Shown in pieces: positions 8,747-16,847 of a stretch of 24,043 nucleotides of DNA. The DNA is from DASYYE01 sp035946955. GTDB lineage: Bacteria; Actinomycetota; Actinomycetes; Streptosporangiales; Streptosporangiaceae. Every line of letters begins with the position of its first letter. Position 1 is the stretch's first letter. The stretch lies in contig DASYYE010000469.1 of NCBI GenBank assembly GCA_035946955.1, positions 1 to 24,043 on the forward strand, given 5' to 3'. The notes beneath the pieces were generated by a model that was given only the letters and a program-made list of their open reading frames with translations, was not told where the DNA came from and did not search any database. The position numbers were made by a program, and so were the translations under genes.

Positions 8747-9982
8747 GTGCACGCGGTCATTAGCCAGAGGCGCCGCCGCACACGGGTGGCGCTGGCGGGA
8801 CTGGTCATGGCGTGTGCTACGAGCGCCTGTGGCACACCCGGAGCCTCGGCCGACGGGCCGCTGCGCGTCGGTTCGGCCTTGGCCATGACTGGCGCACTGG
8901 CCACCGAGGGAAGGCTGACCCAGCAGGGCTACCAGTACTGCCAAGACGTGATCAACACGCATGGAGGCGTGCTGGTAGGCCGCCGCCACCTGATGCTGGC
9001 GATCTCATACCAGGATGACCAGTCGTCCCCAACGGCATCGGCCCAGATAGTCCAGCAGTTCAACGATCAGGGCATCAGACTCATCCTGGGCCCGTACGGG
9101 TCAGAGGCCAATGCCACGGTCGCGGCCATGGCCCAGATCAACGGACAGGTCATGATCGACGCAGCCGGAGCGGACGACGGGATCTTCCGCCATGGCTACA
9201 CGCGTGTCTTTGGGGTGGAGTCACCCGCGTCCAAGTACGGCACATCGATCATCGACGCGGTGGTCCAAGACGCCCGCCCGGGGCCCAAGACGGTCACGGT
9301 CGTGTCCGCTGACGACACCTTCTCCCAAGCCGTGGCGCGCTCCGCGATCCGGGACGTGCAACGCCGCGGTCTGCGGGTGTTCCCCCTGGTCACCTTCCCG
9401 GCGGGCGCGACCGACCTCAGCTCGGTGGTGACCCAGTTGCGGGCCGAGCACCCCGACCTCGTCCTCGAATCGGGCCACTTCGTGGAGGGCGCGGCCCTGG
9501 TGCTGCAGGCGGCGCAGCTGGGACTGCGTACGGAAGGTATCGGGGAGACCGTGGCCCCGACCGACCCGGCGTTCGTCGGATCCCTCGGCCGGCTGGCCAA
9601 TGGCGTCATCGGCTCCACCCAGTGGGTTTCCACCTGGCTCGGCCAGGACAGGTACTTCGGCACGGCCGTCCAGTACGCAGGGGGGTTCCAGGCCAAGTTC
9701 GGCTTCGTCCCGGACTACCACGTGGCCGAGGCCTCGGCAGCGTGCCTCGCGCTGGTGCTTGCCATCGAGCACGCCGGCTCCACCGATCCTGCCGCGGTGG
9801 CCGCCGCACTGCGCCGCCTCAGTGTCAACTCGTTCTTCGGCCAGATCCTCTTCGCCAAGGACGGCCAGGACACCAACCGCCGCATGGCCGTCATCCAGGT
9901 CCAGCATGGGCACCCAGTGACCGTCTGGCCCCCCAACCTGGCCCAGGCTCCCCTGGTGTGGCCGGCCACTGCGGCGCCGTGA
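8747..9982 (+). CDS. branched-chain amino-acid-type ABC transporter substrate-binding lipoprotein (cassette 1)
   Basis: 411 residues of the periplasmic-binding-protein type 1 (LivJ/LivK, Peripla_BP_6) family. The N-terminus has a basic RRRRTR, a hydrophobic core ALAGLVMACATSAC and a plausible lipidation Cys (Cys28, or Cys23). The mature region opens LRVGSALAMTGALATEG, the usual first strand and loop, followed by GGVLVGRRHLMLAISYQDDQSSP. GTG at 8747 has GAGG 6 nt upstream. The stop codon overlaps the GTG of the LivH gene by 4 nt. It captures the ligand outside the membrane for LivHMGF; members of this family bind branched-chain amino acids, amides, urea or aromatic and organic acids, and the ligand here cannot be told. 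Confidence 0.88.
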   Translation: MHAVISQRRRRTRVALAGLVMACATSACGTPGASADGPLRVGSALAMTGALATEGRLTQQGYQYCQDVINTHGGVLVGRRHLMLAISYQDDQSSPTASAQIVQQFNDQGIRLILGPYGSEANATVAAMAQINGQVMIDAAGADDGIFRHGYTRVFGVESPASKYGTSIIDAVVQDARPGPKTVTVVSADDTFSQAVARSAIRDVQRRGLRVFPLVTFPAGATDLSSVVTQLRAEHPDLVLESGHFVEGAALVLQAAQLGLRTEGIGETVAPTDPAFVGSLGRLANGVIGSTQWVSTWLGQDRYFGTAVQYAGGFQAKFGFVPDYHVAEASAACLALVLAIEHAGSTDPAAVAAALRRLSVNSFFGQILFAKDGQDTNRRMAVIQVQHGHPVTVWPPNLAQAPLVWPATAAP

Positions 9983-10866
9983 CCTACTTCCTCCAGGCGC
10001 TGGTCAGCGGCCTCCTCCAAGGCGGCCTGCTGGCGCTGACCGCGGTCGGCTTCACCCTGGTGTGGGGGGTACTCAATGTGGTCAACCTGGCCCACGGCGC
10101 CACTGTGGTGCTTGGCGCCTACCTGACATGGGAGTTGTCCACGGCCGTGGGGCTCAATCCAGTGCTGGCGGCAGCGGTGGCGACCGCCGTCTTGTTCGGT
10201 TTCGGTTACACGCTCCAGCGGTGGCTGCTCGACCCACTGGCGCGGGCGCCCGTCCTGATCCCCCTGCTGGTCACCTTCGGCACAGGCCTGCTCCTCAGTG
10301 ACGCCATAGTGGCGGTATTCTCCTCCGACTACCGGACGCTGGGCACCGCGTACTCCCGGGAGTCCGTGAAGGCCGGCGGACTGTACGTGCCCGTCCTCAG
10401 TCTCGGGTCGCTGGTGGTCGCCTTGGCCCTCACCGTGGGCGTCGCGTTGTGGCTTGGGCGCACCCGTTACGGCACGGCCATCCGGGCGGTTGGCATGGAC
10501 CGCGGCGCGGCCAGGCTCATGGGTATCCGCGTGCGCCACGTGTGCGCGGTGGCGTTTGGCATCGGGGCGTCCCTGGCGGCGGTCGCCGGCTCCCTGGCGG
10601 CCGTTGTCACGACGTTCAGCCCGGCCAGCGCCGGCACCTACACCGTGGAGAGCTTCATCATCGCGGTGATCGGCGGGGTGGGCAGCACGCGGGGTGCCCT
10701 GGCCGGTGGGCTCTTGCTGGGCGTGCTGCAGGAGGTCGGCGCCGTCTACCTGCCTGGCACGTATTCGCCGAGCCTCATCGCGTTCGTGCTGCTGGTGCTG
10801 GTGCTGGTCTTCCGGCCACAGGGGCTGGTGGGGCGGGCGCGCCTGTCCGAGCGGATCGACACGTGA
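9979..10866 (+). CDS. LivH-type ABC transporter permease (cassette 1)
   Basis: 295 residues, very hydrophobic with about eight membrane segments. It opens FLQALVSGLLQGGLLALTAVG, followed by the conserved LVWGVLNVVNLAHGATVVLGAY (the LivH NxxHG region). The cytoplasmic loop RYGTAIRAVGMDRGAARLMGI is the EAA-like contact with the ATPases. The C-terminal FIIAVIGGVGSTRGALAGGLLLG is typical of the family. GTG at 9979 overlaps the SBP stop (GTGA) and its own stop overlaps the LivM start the same way, so it is part of one translationally coupled operon. It forms the membrane pore with LivM. Confidence 0.9.
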   Translation: MTYFLQALVSGLLQGGLLALTAVGFTLVWGVLNVVNLAHGATVVLGAYLTWELSTAVGLNPVLAAAVATAVLFGFGYTLQRWLLDPLARAPVLIPLLVTFGTGLLLSDAIVAVFSSDYRTLGTAYSRESVKAGGLYVPVLSLGSLVVALALTVGVALWLGRTRYGTAIRAVGMDRGAARLMGIRVRHVCAVAFGIGASLAAVAGSLAAVVTTFSPASAGTYTVESFIIAVIGGVGSTRGALAGGLLLGVLQEVGAVYLPGTYSPSLIAFVLLVLVLVFRPQGLVGRARLSERIDT

Positions 10867-11849
10867 GGCGTCTTCCCGTGCCCGGCTGGCGGCCGTGGCT
10901 AGCCGGGGCCGCGACCGTGGCGGTGCTGGCCGTCCTGGGGGCGCTGCTGCGCCCGGAACCGCTGACCATCGCCACCACTGTCCTGTTCTTCGTGACCCTG
11001 GCCCAGTCCTGGAACATCATCGGCGGTTACACCGGCTACCCCTCGTTTGGTCATGTGACGTTCTCGGGGGTCGGCGGCTACTGCGCCGCTGTGCTGACGG
11101 CGCGGGCCGGGATGTGGTTCTGGGCGGCGCTGCCTGTCAGCGCAGTCTTCGCCGCCGGGGTCGCGGCCGTGCTCGGCGCGCCGCTGCTGCGGCTGCGCCA
11201 CAACGCGTTCGCGGTCGCGACCCTCGGCCTGGCCGCGGGCACCCAGCAACTGGCCGCGAGCCTCGCCGCGACCGGCGGCGGCGCAGGACTGACGATCCCC
11301 ACCAACGGCCCTGGACCGCACACCACCTACCCCGGCCCGCTCGTGTTCTACCTGGCCTTCCTGGCCCTGGCAGCAGGGGCGGTCGGGCTGGTGGCATGGC
11401 TGGCCGCCAGTCGCTTCGGGCTCGCCCTGCGGGCCATCCGCACGGACGAGACCGCCGCCGCCGCCTCCGGGGTGGCGACCACCAGGACCAAGGTGGCGGC
11501 GCTCGTCCTGTCCGCGGGCCTGGCCGGGGCAGCCGGGGCCCTCCTTGCGTTCCAGCAGGTGGTGGTGTTCCCAGACTCGCTGTTCGATATCACCACCACC
11601 ACGCTCATCGTCGTCATGGCGGTCGTAGGCGGGCGGGGCACCGTCTTCGGCCCGGTGGTGGGAGCGGTGGTCTTCGGCACCGTGCGGGCCGCGTTGCCGC
11701 TGGTCGCCGACAAGCTGTACCCACTGCTCCTGCCAGTGCTTATCATCGCCGCAGTGACCGTGGCGCCAGACGGTGTCGCTGGGATAGCACGAGGCCACCC
11801 CGAAACGCGGTCTCCCGCGTCGGGCACGATCCGGAGGTACCGCTTGTGA
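10863..11849 (+). CDS. LivM-type ABC transporter permease (cassette 1)
   Basis: 328 residues, hydrophobic and of normal family length. Family features are AQSWNIIGGYTGYPSFGHVTFSG near the N-terminus, LRLRHNAFAVATLGLA in the middle, the ATPase-contact loop SRFGLALRAIRTDETAAAASG and the C-terminal VVMAVVGGRGTVFGPVVGA. GTG at 10863 overlaps the LivH stop by 4 nt (GTGA), and its TGA overlaps the LivG GTG. It should pair with LivH in the membrane. The gene itself shows no damage, although the next gene does. Confidence 0.9.
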   Translation: MRRLPVPGWRPWLAGAATVAVLAVLGALLRPEPLTIATTVLFFVTLAQSWNIIGGYTGYPSFGHVTFSGVGGYCAAVLTARAGMWFWAALPVSAVFAAGVAAVLGAPLLRLRHNAFAVATLGLAAGTQQLAASLAATGGGAGLTIPTNGPGPHTTYPGPLVFYLAFLALAAGAVGLVAWLAASRFGLALRAIRTDETAAAASGVATTRTKVAALVLSAGLAGAAGALLAFQQVVVFPDSLFDITTTTLIVVMAVVGGRGTVFGPVVGAVVFGTVRAALPLVADKLYPLLLPVLIIAAVTVAPDGVAGIARGHPETRSPASGTIRRYRL

Positions 11850-12581
11850 CCGAAGCGCTGGAGGTGCGGGGCCTCACCAAGGACTTCGGCGGGGTGCGCG
11901 CCCTTGACGACATCACCGTCGCCGTCCCACACGGTGCGGTCCTGGGTGTGATCGGCCCGAACGGAGCTGGGAAGAGCACCCTCGTCAACGTGGTCTGCGG
12001 CCACCTGGCACCCAGCGCTGGACGGGTTCTTGTCGACGGCCGCGACCTCACGGGCGCTCCGCCCTGGAAGCTGGCCCGGGCGGGGGTGGTGCGCACTTTC
12101 CAGGTCATGCGGCCCTTTCGAGGATCTCACCACCTGCGAGAACGTCGCCCTGAGCGCCATGTACGCCCAGCGCATGCCTAAGCGGGCAGCCATGGGAGTG
12201 GCTGGCCGGCTGCTCGAGACCGTCGGCCTCGCCGACTCCGCCACCCTGCCGGCCGCGCGGCTCACGGTGGCCGGTGCCCGGCGCCTTGAGCTGGCGCGGG
12301 CACTGGCCGCTGGGCCGCGTGTGCTCATCCTCGACGAGATCCTGGCGGGGATGTCGCATGGGGAACTGGCAGTGGGACTGGAGATCCTGCTGCGCCTGAA
12401 GGACAGCGCGATGACCATGGTGGTCGTCGAGCACCGTATGGCGGCGGTGAAGGTTCTGTGCGACGAGGTGCTCGTGCTGGCGCGGGGCACCGTGGTGAGG
12501 AAGGGGCCGCCCGGCTCTGTCCTCACCGACCCGAAGGTGGTCCGGGCCTACCTGGGCGGGCCGCCCGGAGACATGCCTTGA
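11846..12581 (+). pseudogene. LivG-type ABC transporter ATPase with +1 frameshift (cassette 1)
   Basis: GTG at 11846 (GGAGG 8 nt upstream) starts a normal LivG: Walker A GPNGAGKST (residues 37-45), then VRTFQVMRPF. At CCC-TTT-CGA (12,113-12,121) the reading frame breaks. The continuation EDLTTCENVALSAM is in the +1 frame and runs to the stop at 12,581; dropping one T of 12,116-12,118 restores a 244-residue protein of normal length. The second half has lost canonical detail: the signature LSxGQ is LTVAGARRLELARAL and the Walker B Pro is replaced (LILDEILAG), though EH of the H-loop (VVVEHRMA) remains. It may be a decayed gene, a sequencing error in a T run, or a programmed +1 shift. If it is dead, LivF or another ATPase must serve the permeases. 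Confidence 0.8.
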
Positions 12582-13276
12582 ACGTGCTCGAGGTCCGTGG
12601 CCTGCACGCCGGGTACCGTGGCGTCCCGGCCTTGGCCGGCGTCGACCTCGAGGTCGGCCAGTCCGAGATCGTGGCGGTGGTCGGCCACGGGTCCTCCGGC
12701 AAGAGCACACTCCTGCGTGCCCTGGTCGGGCTGGTGCCCATCACCCGCGGCACTGTCCGTCTGTACGGCCGTGACGTCACCGGCAGGGCCGCCGAAGACC
12801 TGGTCGCCATGGGCATGGTCCTGGTGCCCGAGCGGCGCCGCCTGTTCGCGGGATTGACCGTGCGCGAGAACCTCCAGCTCGGGGGCTGGCGGGCCAAACA
12901 GCGTGACCTCGGCCGGGTGCTGGAACTCTTCCCGTTGCTGGCGGGCCGGCTGGACCGCCCGGCAGGCGCCCTGTCCGGTGGCGAGCAGCAGGTGTGCGCC
13001 ATTGCCAGGGGCCTCATGGCCGGCCCGGCCCTGATGCTGATCGATGAGCTCTCCCTTGGCCTGGCCCCGGTGACAGCCCGCGAGATCCTGGTCCAGTTGC
13101 CCGGCATCGCGGCCTCCGGCACCTCCCTGCTGATCGTCGACCAGGACGCGGGAATCGCGCTGAGCGTCGCGGAGCGCGGCTATGTGCTGGAAACCGGTGT
13201 GGTGGTGGCGTCGGGATACTCCGGGCGGCTGCTCGCGGACCCTTACATCCACGACCACTACCTCAACAGCGCCTGA
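12578..13276 (+). CDS. LivF-type ABC transporter ATPase (cassette 1)
   Basis: 232 residues. The Walker A is unusual, GHGSSGKST (36-44), against GxNGAGKTT in most LivF, but GxxxxGKS is kept. The signature LSGGEQQVCAIARGL (132-146) is good. Walker B is LMLIDELSLGLAP (152-164), with Leu where Pro is normal, and the switch region reads LLIVDQDAGIAL. The start is probably TTG at 12,578, overlapping the LivG stop (TTGA) with GGAG 8 nt upstream, in keeping with the 4-nt overlaps of the whole cassette; GTG at 12,584 is the alternative. It ends the plus-strand operon and is convergent with cassette 2. Confidence 0.88.
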   Translation: MNVLEVRGLHAGYRGVPALAGVDLEVGQSEIVAVVGHGSSGKSTLLRALVGLVPITRGTVRLYGRDVTGRAAEDLVAMGMVLVPERRRLFAGLTVRENLQLGGWRAKQRDLGRVLELFPLLAGRLDRPAGALSGGEQQVCAIARGLMAGPALMLIDELSLGLAPVTAREILVQLPGIAASGTSLLIVDQDAGIALSVAERGYVLETGVVVASGYSGRLLADPYIHDHYLNSA

Positions 13277-13300
13277 CTGCCAGGCACGGCCGGCCCGGGG

Positions 13301-13340
13301 CGGGCGGGGACGTCACGGGGCGGGCGGGGACGTCACGGGG
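13301..13340. repeat. two exact 20-bp tandem copies at the convergent junction
   Basis: CGGGCGGGGACGTCACGGGG occurs at 13,301-13,320 and again at 13,321-13,340. The second copy contains the stop codon of the minus-strand LivF gene (13,333-13,335). Removing one copy would leave the gene end unchanged. It looks like a simple slippage duplication in a GC-rich spacer; no clear terminator hairpin was found between the two cassettes. Confidence 0.85.
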
Positions 13341-14106
13341 CCGTTTCCGCCTCGCCGGCCTCAGGTGGCCCAGACTCTTCGCTTGTGTCATCCGGCAGGC
13401 CGAAGAACTGGGCAGCGATGTCGGTGTGGGCGCGGAACTCCGCGAGTGGGCCGTGGAACCCCGTCCGGCCACCGTTGATGATGCACACCCGGTCCGCGAG
13501 GTCGAGGAACTTCGCATTCTGTTCCGCCAGGAGCAGCGTGACGTTGTGTGTCTGGCGTACCGAGGTCAGGGTGCTCACCATCGCATCGACGAGCTTGGGT
13601 GACAGCCCGGACGACGGCTCGTCCATCACCAGCAGGCGCGGCCGGCGCATCAGGGCCTTCGCGAGCGCGAGCTGTTTGCGCTGGCCGCCCGACAGGCTGG
13701 CGGCATGGGAGTGGCGCCGCTGCGCGAGCATGGGGAACTCCTCCCAGGTCCGCGCCAGCGCCGCCCGGGCCTGCCTGCGGGGCAGGCCATAGGCCCCGAC
13801 GCGGAGGTTGTCCGCCACGGACAGCGGCCCGAAGACGCCGGTCTCGCTGGCGTAGGCAATCGAGGCCGCTACCCGCTTGTCCGGCCCGAGACGGTTGATC
13901 GGCTGACCGAAGAACCGCACTTCGCCGTCCCATACCGGGAGCAGGCCAATGATCGTGCGCAGCAGTGTGGTCTTGCCCGCGCCGTTCGGGCCGAGCAGCA
14001 CGACCGCCGAGCCCACTGGCACGTCGAGGTCGATGCCCCACAAGACCTTCAGCCGGCCGTACCCGCTGCTGACGTCGTGGACTCGCAGGCACAGTTCGTC
14101 AGACAC
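13333..14106 (-). CDS. LivF-type ABC transporter ATPase (cassette 2)
   Basis: 257 residues with canonical motifs: Walker A GPNGAGKTT (39-47), signature LSGGQRKQLALAKAL (138-152), Walker B LLVMDEPSSGLSP (158-170) and switch LLLAEQNAKFLDLADRV. It has an acidic C-terminal tail of about 20 residues beyond the usual LivF end (PDDTSEESGPPEAGEAETAP). GTG at 14,106 has GGGGGA about 8 nt upstream and starts 3 nt after the LivG stop. It is the last gene of the minus-strand cassette. In contrast to cassette 1, nothing in it suggests decay. Confidence 0.92.
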   Translation of the reverse strand: MSDELCLRVHDVSSGYGRLKVLWGIDLDVPVGSAVVLLGPNGAGKTTLLRTIIGLLPVWDGEVRFFGQPINRLGPDKRVAASIAYASETGVFGPLSVADNLRVGAYGLPRRQARAALARTWEEFPMLAQRRHSHAASLSGGQRKQLALAKALMRRPRLLVMDEPSSGLSPKLVDAMVSTLTSVRQTHNVTLLLAEQNAKFLDLADRVCIINGGRTGFHGPLAEFRAHTDIAAQFFGLPDDTSEESGPPEAGEAETAP

Positions 14107-14109
14107 CGC

Positions 14110-14865
14110 TCAGTCCCCCAGGAAGACGTCGATGACACGCTGGTCGGCGATGGCGGCACGGAGGGTGCCGCCGAAGATCGGCAGCCCGGCGTTGAGCACA
14201 ACCACCGAGTCCACGACCTGTTCCAGGAAACCCATGAGGTGCTCGACGACCAGCAACGCGAGGCCAGCCTCTTTCAACCGCCGCAGCAGGCCCGCCGCGA
14301 AGTCGAGGTCGGCCTGGCCGAGGCCGGCCCCGAGCTCGTCGACGAGCAGTACCCGCGGCCCGGCCGCGAGCGCACGGGCGAGGTCAAGCAGTTTCTGCTC
14401 GCCGCTCGTGAGCGACGACGCCCGCCGCCCAGCCGCGTGTGACAGGCCGACGAACTCCAGCGGGTCGGCTTCGAACAGGGGCTGATGGTGCCGCCGGACG
14501 ACGGCCAGGTTGTCCGCGACCCGCAGGTCCCCCAGCGGGCGGGGGATCTGGAATGTCCGGTTCAGCCCCAGCTTGCACAGGCGGTGCGAGGCGAAGCCGG
14601 TGACCGGGTGCCCATTGAGCATGACGCTGCCGCCATCTGGCCGGTAGACGCCGGACACCAGGTTGATGAGCGTGGTCTTGCCGGAACCGTTCGGCCCGAC
14701 GAGGCCGAGAGCCTGGCCGGGCCGGATGCCGAGGCTGACTCCGCCCACGGCCTTGTTCCCGCCGAATGCCTTGGACAGTCCGCTCACCTGCAGGAGCGGC
14801 GGCGGTGAGCCGGGGGAAGCCGTGGCGCTCCCCGCGCCCGCGGACCGGTTACGTCTACCGCGCAT
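14110..14865 (-). CDS. LivG-type ABC transporter ATPase (cassette 2)
   Basis: 251 residues. Walker A is GPNGSGKTT (57-65), then LGLNRTFQIPRPL (the LivG Q-loop region). The signature is LTSGEQKLLDLARAL, Walker B is RVLLVDELGAGLG (DEL instead of DEP) and the H-loop is LLVVEHLMGFL. I chose ATG at 14,865: GAGG lies 8 nt upstream and it overlaps the LivM end by 11 nt; GTG at 14,874 is an alternative. The N-terminal 25 residues are a Gly/Ala/Ser/Pro-rich extension before the first strand. It energises the LivH/LivM pore together with LivF. Confidence 0.92.
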   Translation of the reverse strand: MRGRRNRSAGAGSATASPGSPPPLLQVSGLSKAFGGNKAVGGVSLGIRPGQALGLVGPNGSGKTTLINLVSGVYRPDGGSVMLNGHPVTGFASHRLCKLGLNRTFQIPRPLGDLRVADNLAVVRRHHQPLFEADPLEFVGLSHAAGRRASSLTSGEQKLLDLARALAAGPRVLLVDELGAGLGQADLDFAAGLLRRLKEAGLALLVVEHLMGFLEQVVDSVVVLNAGLPIFGGTLRAAIADQRVIDVFLGD

Positions 14866-15970
14866 CACTGGCACCTCGCTCGGGATGGTGACGGACGGTC
14901 AGCCAGCCCCGCGACGCCACCCGCTCGGCCAGCGAGCTCAGCCCGCCCGGGAGGAAAAGCACCAGCAGGACGATCAGCAGACCGAAGATGAGCTGGAAGT
15001 ACTGCGGGTCGGTCAGCCCGATGTACTGGTACAGCGAGTAGAGGACGAGGGTGCCCACGACCGGGCCGAGCAGCGTCCCCACCCCGCCGAACAGGGCGAA
15101 CACGATCGCGAACAGGCTGATGTTGAGACTGAACACCGTCTCTGGGTAGAAGACCGAGGTCGTCCAGGCGAAGACGGCGCCGCCCAGCCCGGCCAGTGTC
15201 GCGCCGATGAGCCAGGCGATCGTGCGGGTCCTGACCACGTGCACCCCGGCCATCGAGGCACTCACAGGATCGGACCTGATCGCCCGCAGCGACAGCCCGA
15301 AGCGGGAGTGCCCGGTCCAGACGAGGATGGCGAGTGCCACACCGAGCACGACGAGCCCGGTGTAGTAGGCCTGCGCATCGTTGAAGATGGCGGCCAGGTT
15401 CACCCCGAACGGCCCGTTGGTCAGTGACGTCAGCGACCCGCTGGACACGATGTAGTACAGGGCCTGTGAGGCCGCGAGGCTCGCCAGGGCGAAGTAGGCG
15501 CCGGAGAGCCGCAGCAGCGGCGCCAGCACCAGCCCGAGGGCGGCCGCCGTGACACCCCCTGCCGCCACCGCCACGGCACCCGGCGAGTGCAGGAAGTGGA
15601 CGGCGAGGTAGCTGCCGTAGGCCCCGGCCCCGAAGAAACCCACGTACCCGAAGGGCAGGTAGCCCGTGTAGCCGTAGATGAGGTTGACGCCCTGGGCCAG
15701 GACGCCGAAGATCACCAGGTCCGTGAGGAACAACTGGTTGTTGTAGAAGGCCGGTGCGAAGGCCAGCAGGACCGGGATCACGATGACCGGAGCGGCTCGT
15801 CTCGCCCAGCGGGCCCACACCATGGTGGGCCGCTGGCCAGCGGCTGGCCGCAGCGTACCGCCACCAGCCGCCCGTACCTCCGTGGAAGTGTCCGGCCGGA
15901 CCGCGGCACTGGGGTCAGGCCGCGGCTGCACCGGCTGACCCATGCCTGCCCCGGCAGCCGCCTCAGGCAT
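14855..15970 (-). CDS. LivM-type ABC transporter permease (cassette 2)
   Basis: 371 residues, longer than the usual ~320 because of a hydrophilic Pro/Ala/Arg-rich N-terminal stretch of about 50 residues before the first membrane segment (VIVIPVLLAFAPAFY). Conserved parts follow: GVNLIYGYTGYLPFGYVGFF, LLRLSGAYFALASLA, TNGPFGVNL, the loop SRFGLSLRAIRSDPVSASMAG and FALFGGVGTLLGPVVG. I chose ATG at 15,970, which overlaps the LivH stop by 8 nt and is preceded by GAAGAGAG; the open frame up to 16,063 would translate the LivH end in another frame. It is a membrane pore subunit of cassette 2. Confidence 0.9.
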   Translation of the reverse strand: MPEAAAGAGMGQPVQPRPDPSAAVRPDTSTEVRAAGGGTLRPAAGQRPTMVWARWARRAAPVIVIPVLLAFAPAFYNNQLFLTDLVIFGVLAQGVNLIYGYTGYLPFGYVGFFGAGAYGSYLAVHFLHSPGAVAVAAGGVTAAALGLVLAPLLRLSGAYFALASLAASQALYYIVSSGSLTSLTNGPFGVNLAAIFNDAQAYYTGLVVLGVALAILVWTGHSRFGLSLRAIRSDPVSASMAGVHVVRTRTIAWLIGATLAGLGGAVFAWTTSVFYPETVFSLNISLFAIVFALFGGVGTLLGPVVGTLVLYSLYQYIGLTDPQYFQLIFGLLIVLLVLFLPGGLSSLAERVASRGWLTVRHHPERGASDAR

Positions 15971-16838
15971 GACGTACTCTCTTCCCCAGCAGCCCACTTG
16001 GCCTGACCAGCACGACCACCAGCAGCAGGGCGAACGGCACGAGGCCGGACCACTGGCTGGCAAAGGTCTCCGTGAAGCTCAGGGCCAGGCCGTAGAGCAG
16101 GCCGCCGACAGCGGTGCCGAGCGGGTTGCCCAGCGAGCCGATGATGATGACAGTGAAGGCCGTGATGGTCAGGGCGCTCCCGGTGGTGGGAGCGACCCCG
16201 CCGAGCATGAAGACCGCGAGTGCGCCCGCGGCGACCGCGAAGGCGACCCCGATGGCGAAAGCCGAGGCGGCGACCAGCCGGACGCGGACTCCGGAGGTCG
16301 CCGCCTCTGTCTCGTCTGCCATCACGGCACGGGTCGCCAGCCCGAGCCGGGTCCGGTACAGGTAGGCGAACAGCACGCCGAGCGCCGGGATGGACACGAG
16401 TGCCGAGACCACGGCGCTCGACGCGTACGCTTGCCCGAACAGGTGCACCGGGCCACCAAAGGTGGACGGCGACAGCGTCTTTGGGTTGTTGCCGAAGACC
16501 ATCGAGGCCACCGCCTCCAGCACCTGTGCGACCCCGAAGAACAGGATCAGCGATGCCGTCTCGGTGTCGGCGGAGCGCCGGAGCCGGGGCACGGTGAGGT
16601 GGTAGAGCACCCACCCGGCTCCCAGCGCCAGGGGGACTGACGCTGGGATGGCCCAGAGTGGGTTGAGGTGGGCGTAGGTGGCCAGCACGTATGCCAGGTA
16701 GCCACCGAAGACGACCAGGTCTCCGTGTGCCAGGTTCACCAGGCGCATCACCCCGAAGAGCAGGTTGAGCCCGATGCCGACGAACCCGTAGAACAAGCCG
16801 TACAGGACCCCGCTGGTGAGCGCGTATTCGTACAGCAC
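15963..16838 (-). CDS. LivH-type ABC transporter permease (cassette 2)
   Basis: 291 residues with about eight TM segments. It begins VLYEYALTSGVLYGLFYGFVG, and the LivH hallmark LNLLFGVMRLVNLAHGDLVVFG follows. The cytoplasmic contact loop is LGLATRAVMADETEAATSGV, and the C-terminal part has FTVIIIGSLGNPLGTAVGG and VRPSGLLGKRVRHA. GTG at 16,838 has AGAGG upstream and starts 9 nt after the SBP stop. It belongs to the second, apparently complete, uptake system. Confidence 0.9.
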   Translation of the reverse strand: MLYEYALTSGVLYGLFYGFVGIGLNLLFGVMRLVNLAHGDLVVFGGYLAYVLATYAHLNPLWAIPASVPLALGAGWVLYHLTVPRLRRSADTETASLILFFGVAQVLEAVASMVFGNNPKTLSPSTFGGPVHLFGQAYASSAVVSALVSIPALGVLFAYLYRTRLGLATRAVMADETEAATSGVRVRLVAASAFAIGVAFAVAAGALAVFMLGGVAPTTGSALTITAFTVIIIGSLGNPLGTAVGGLLYGLALSFTETFASQWSGLVPFALLLVVVLVRPSGLLGKRVRHA

Positions 16839-16847
16839 CGGGACCTC

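Noticed and set aside
9196..9913. Minus-strand frames opposite the cassette 1 SBP gene
   Set aside because: No family features; plus-strand SBP has lipobox, ribosome-binding site and fold motifs.
12113..12121. Programmed frameshifting as the preferred reading for LivG
   Set aside because: CCC-TTT is suggestive, but there is no stimulatory element visible and the downstream motifs are degenerate, so decay or error is at least as likely; kept only as an alternative.
13301..13340. Possible CRISPR repeat or attachment site
   Set aside because: Only two abutting copies without spacers, no cas gene, integrase or tRNA nearby; simple tandem duplication.
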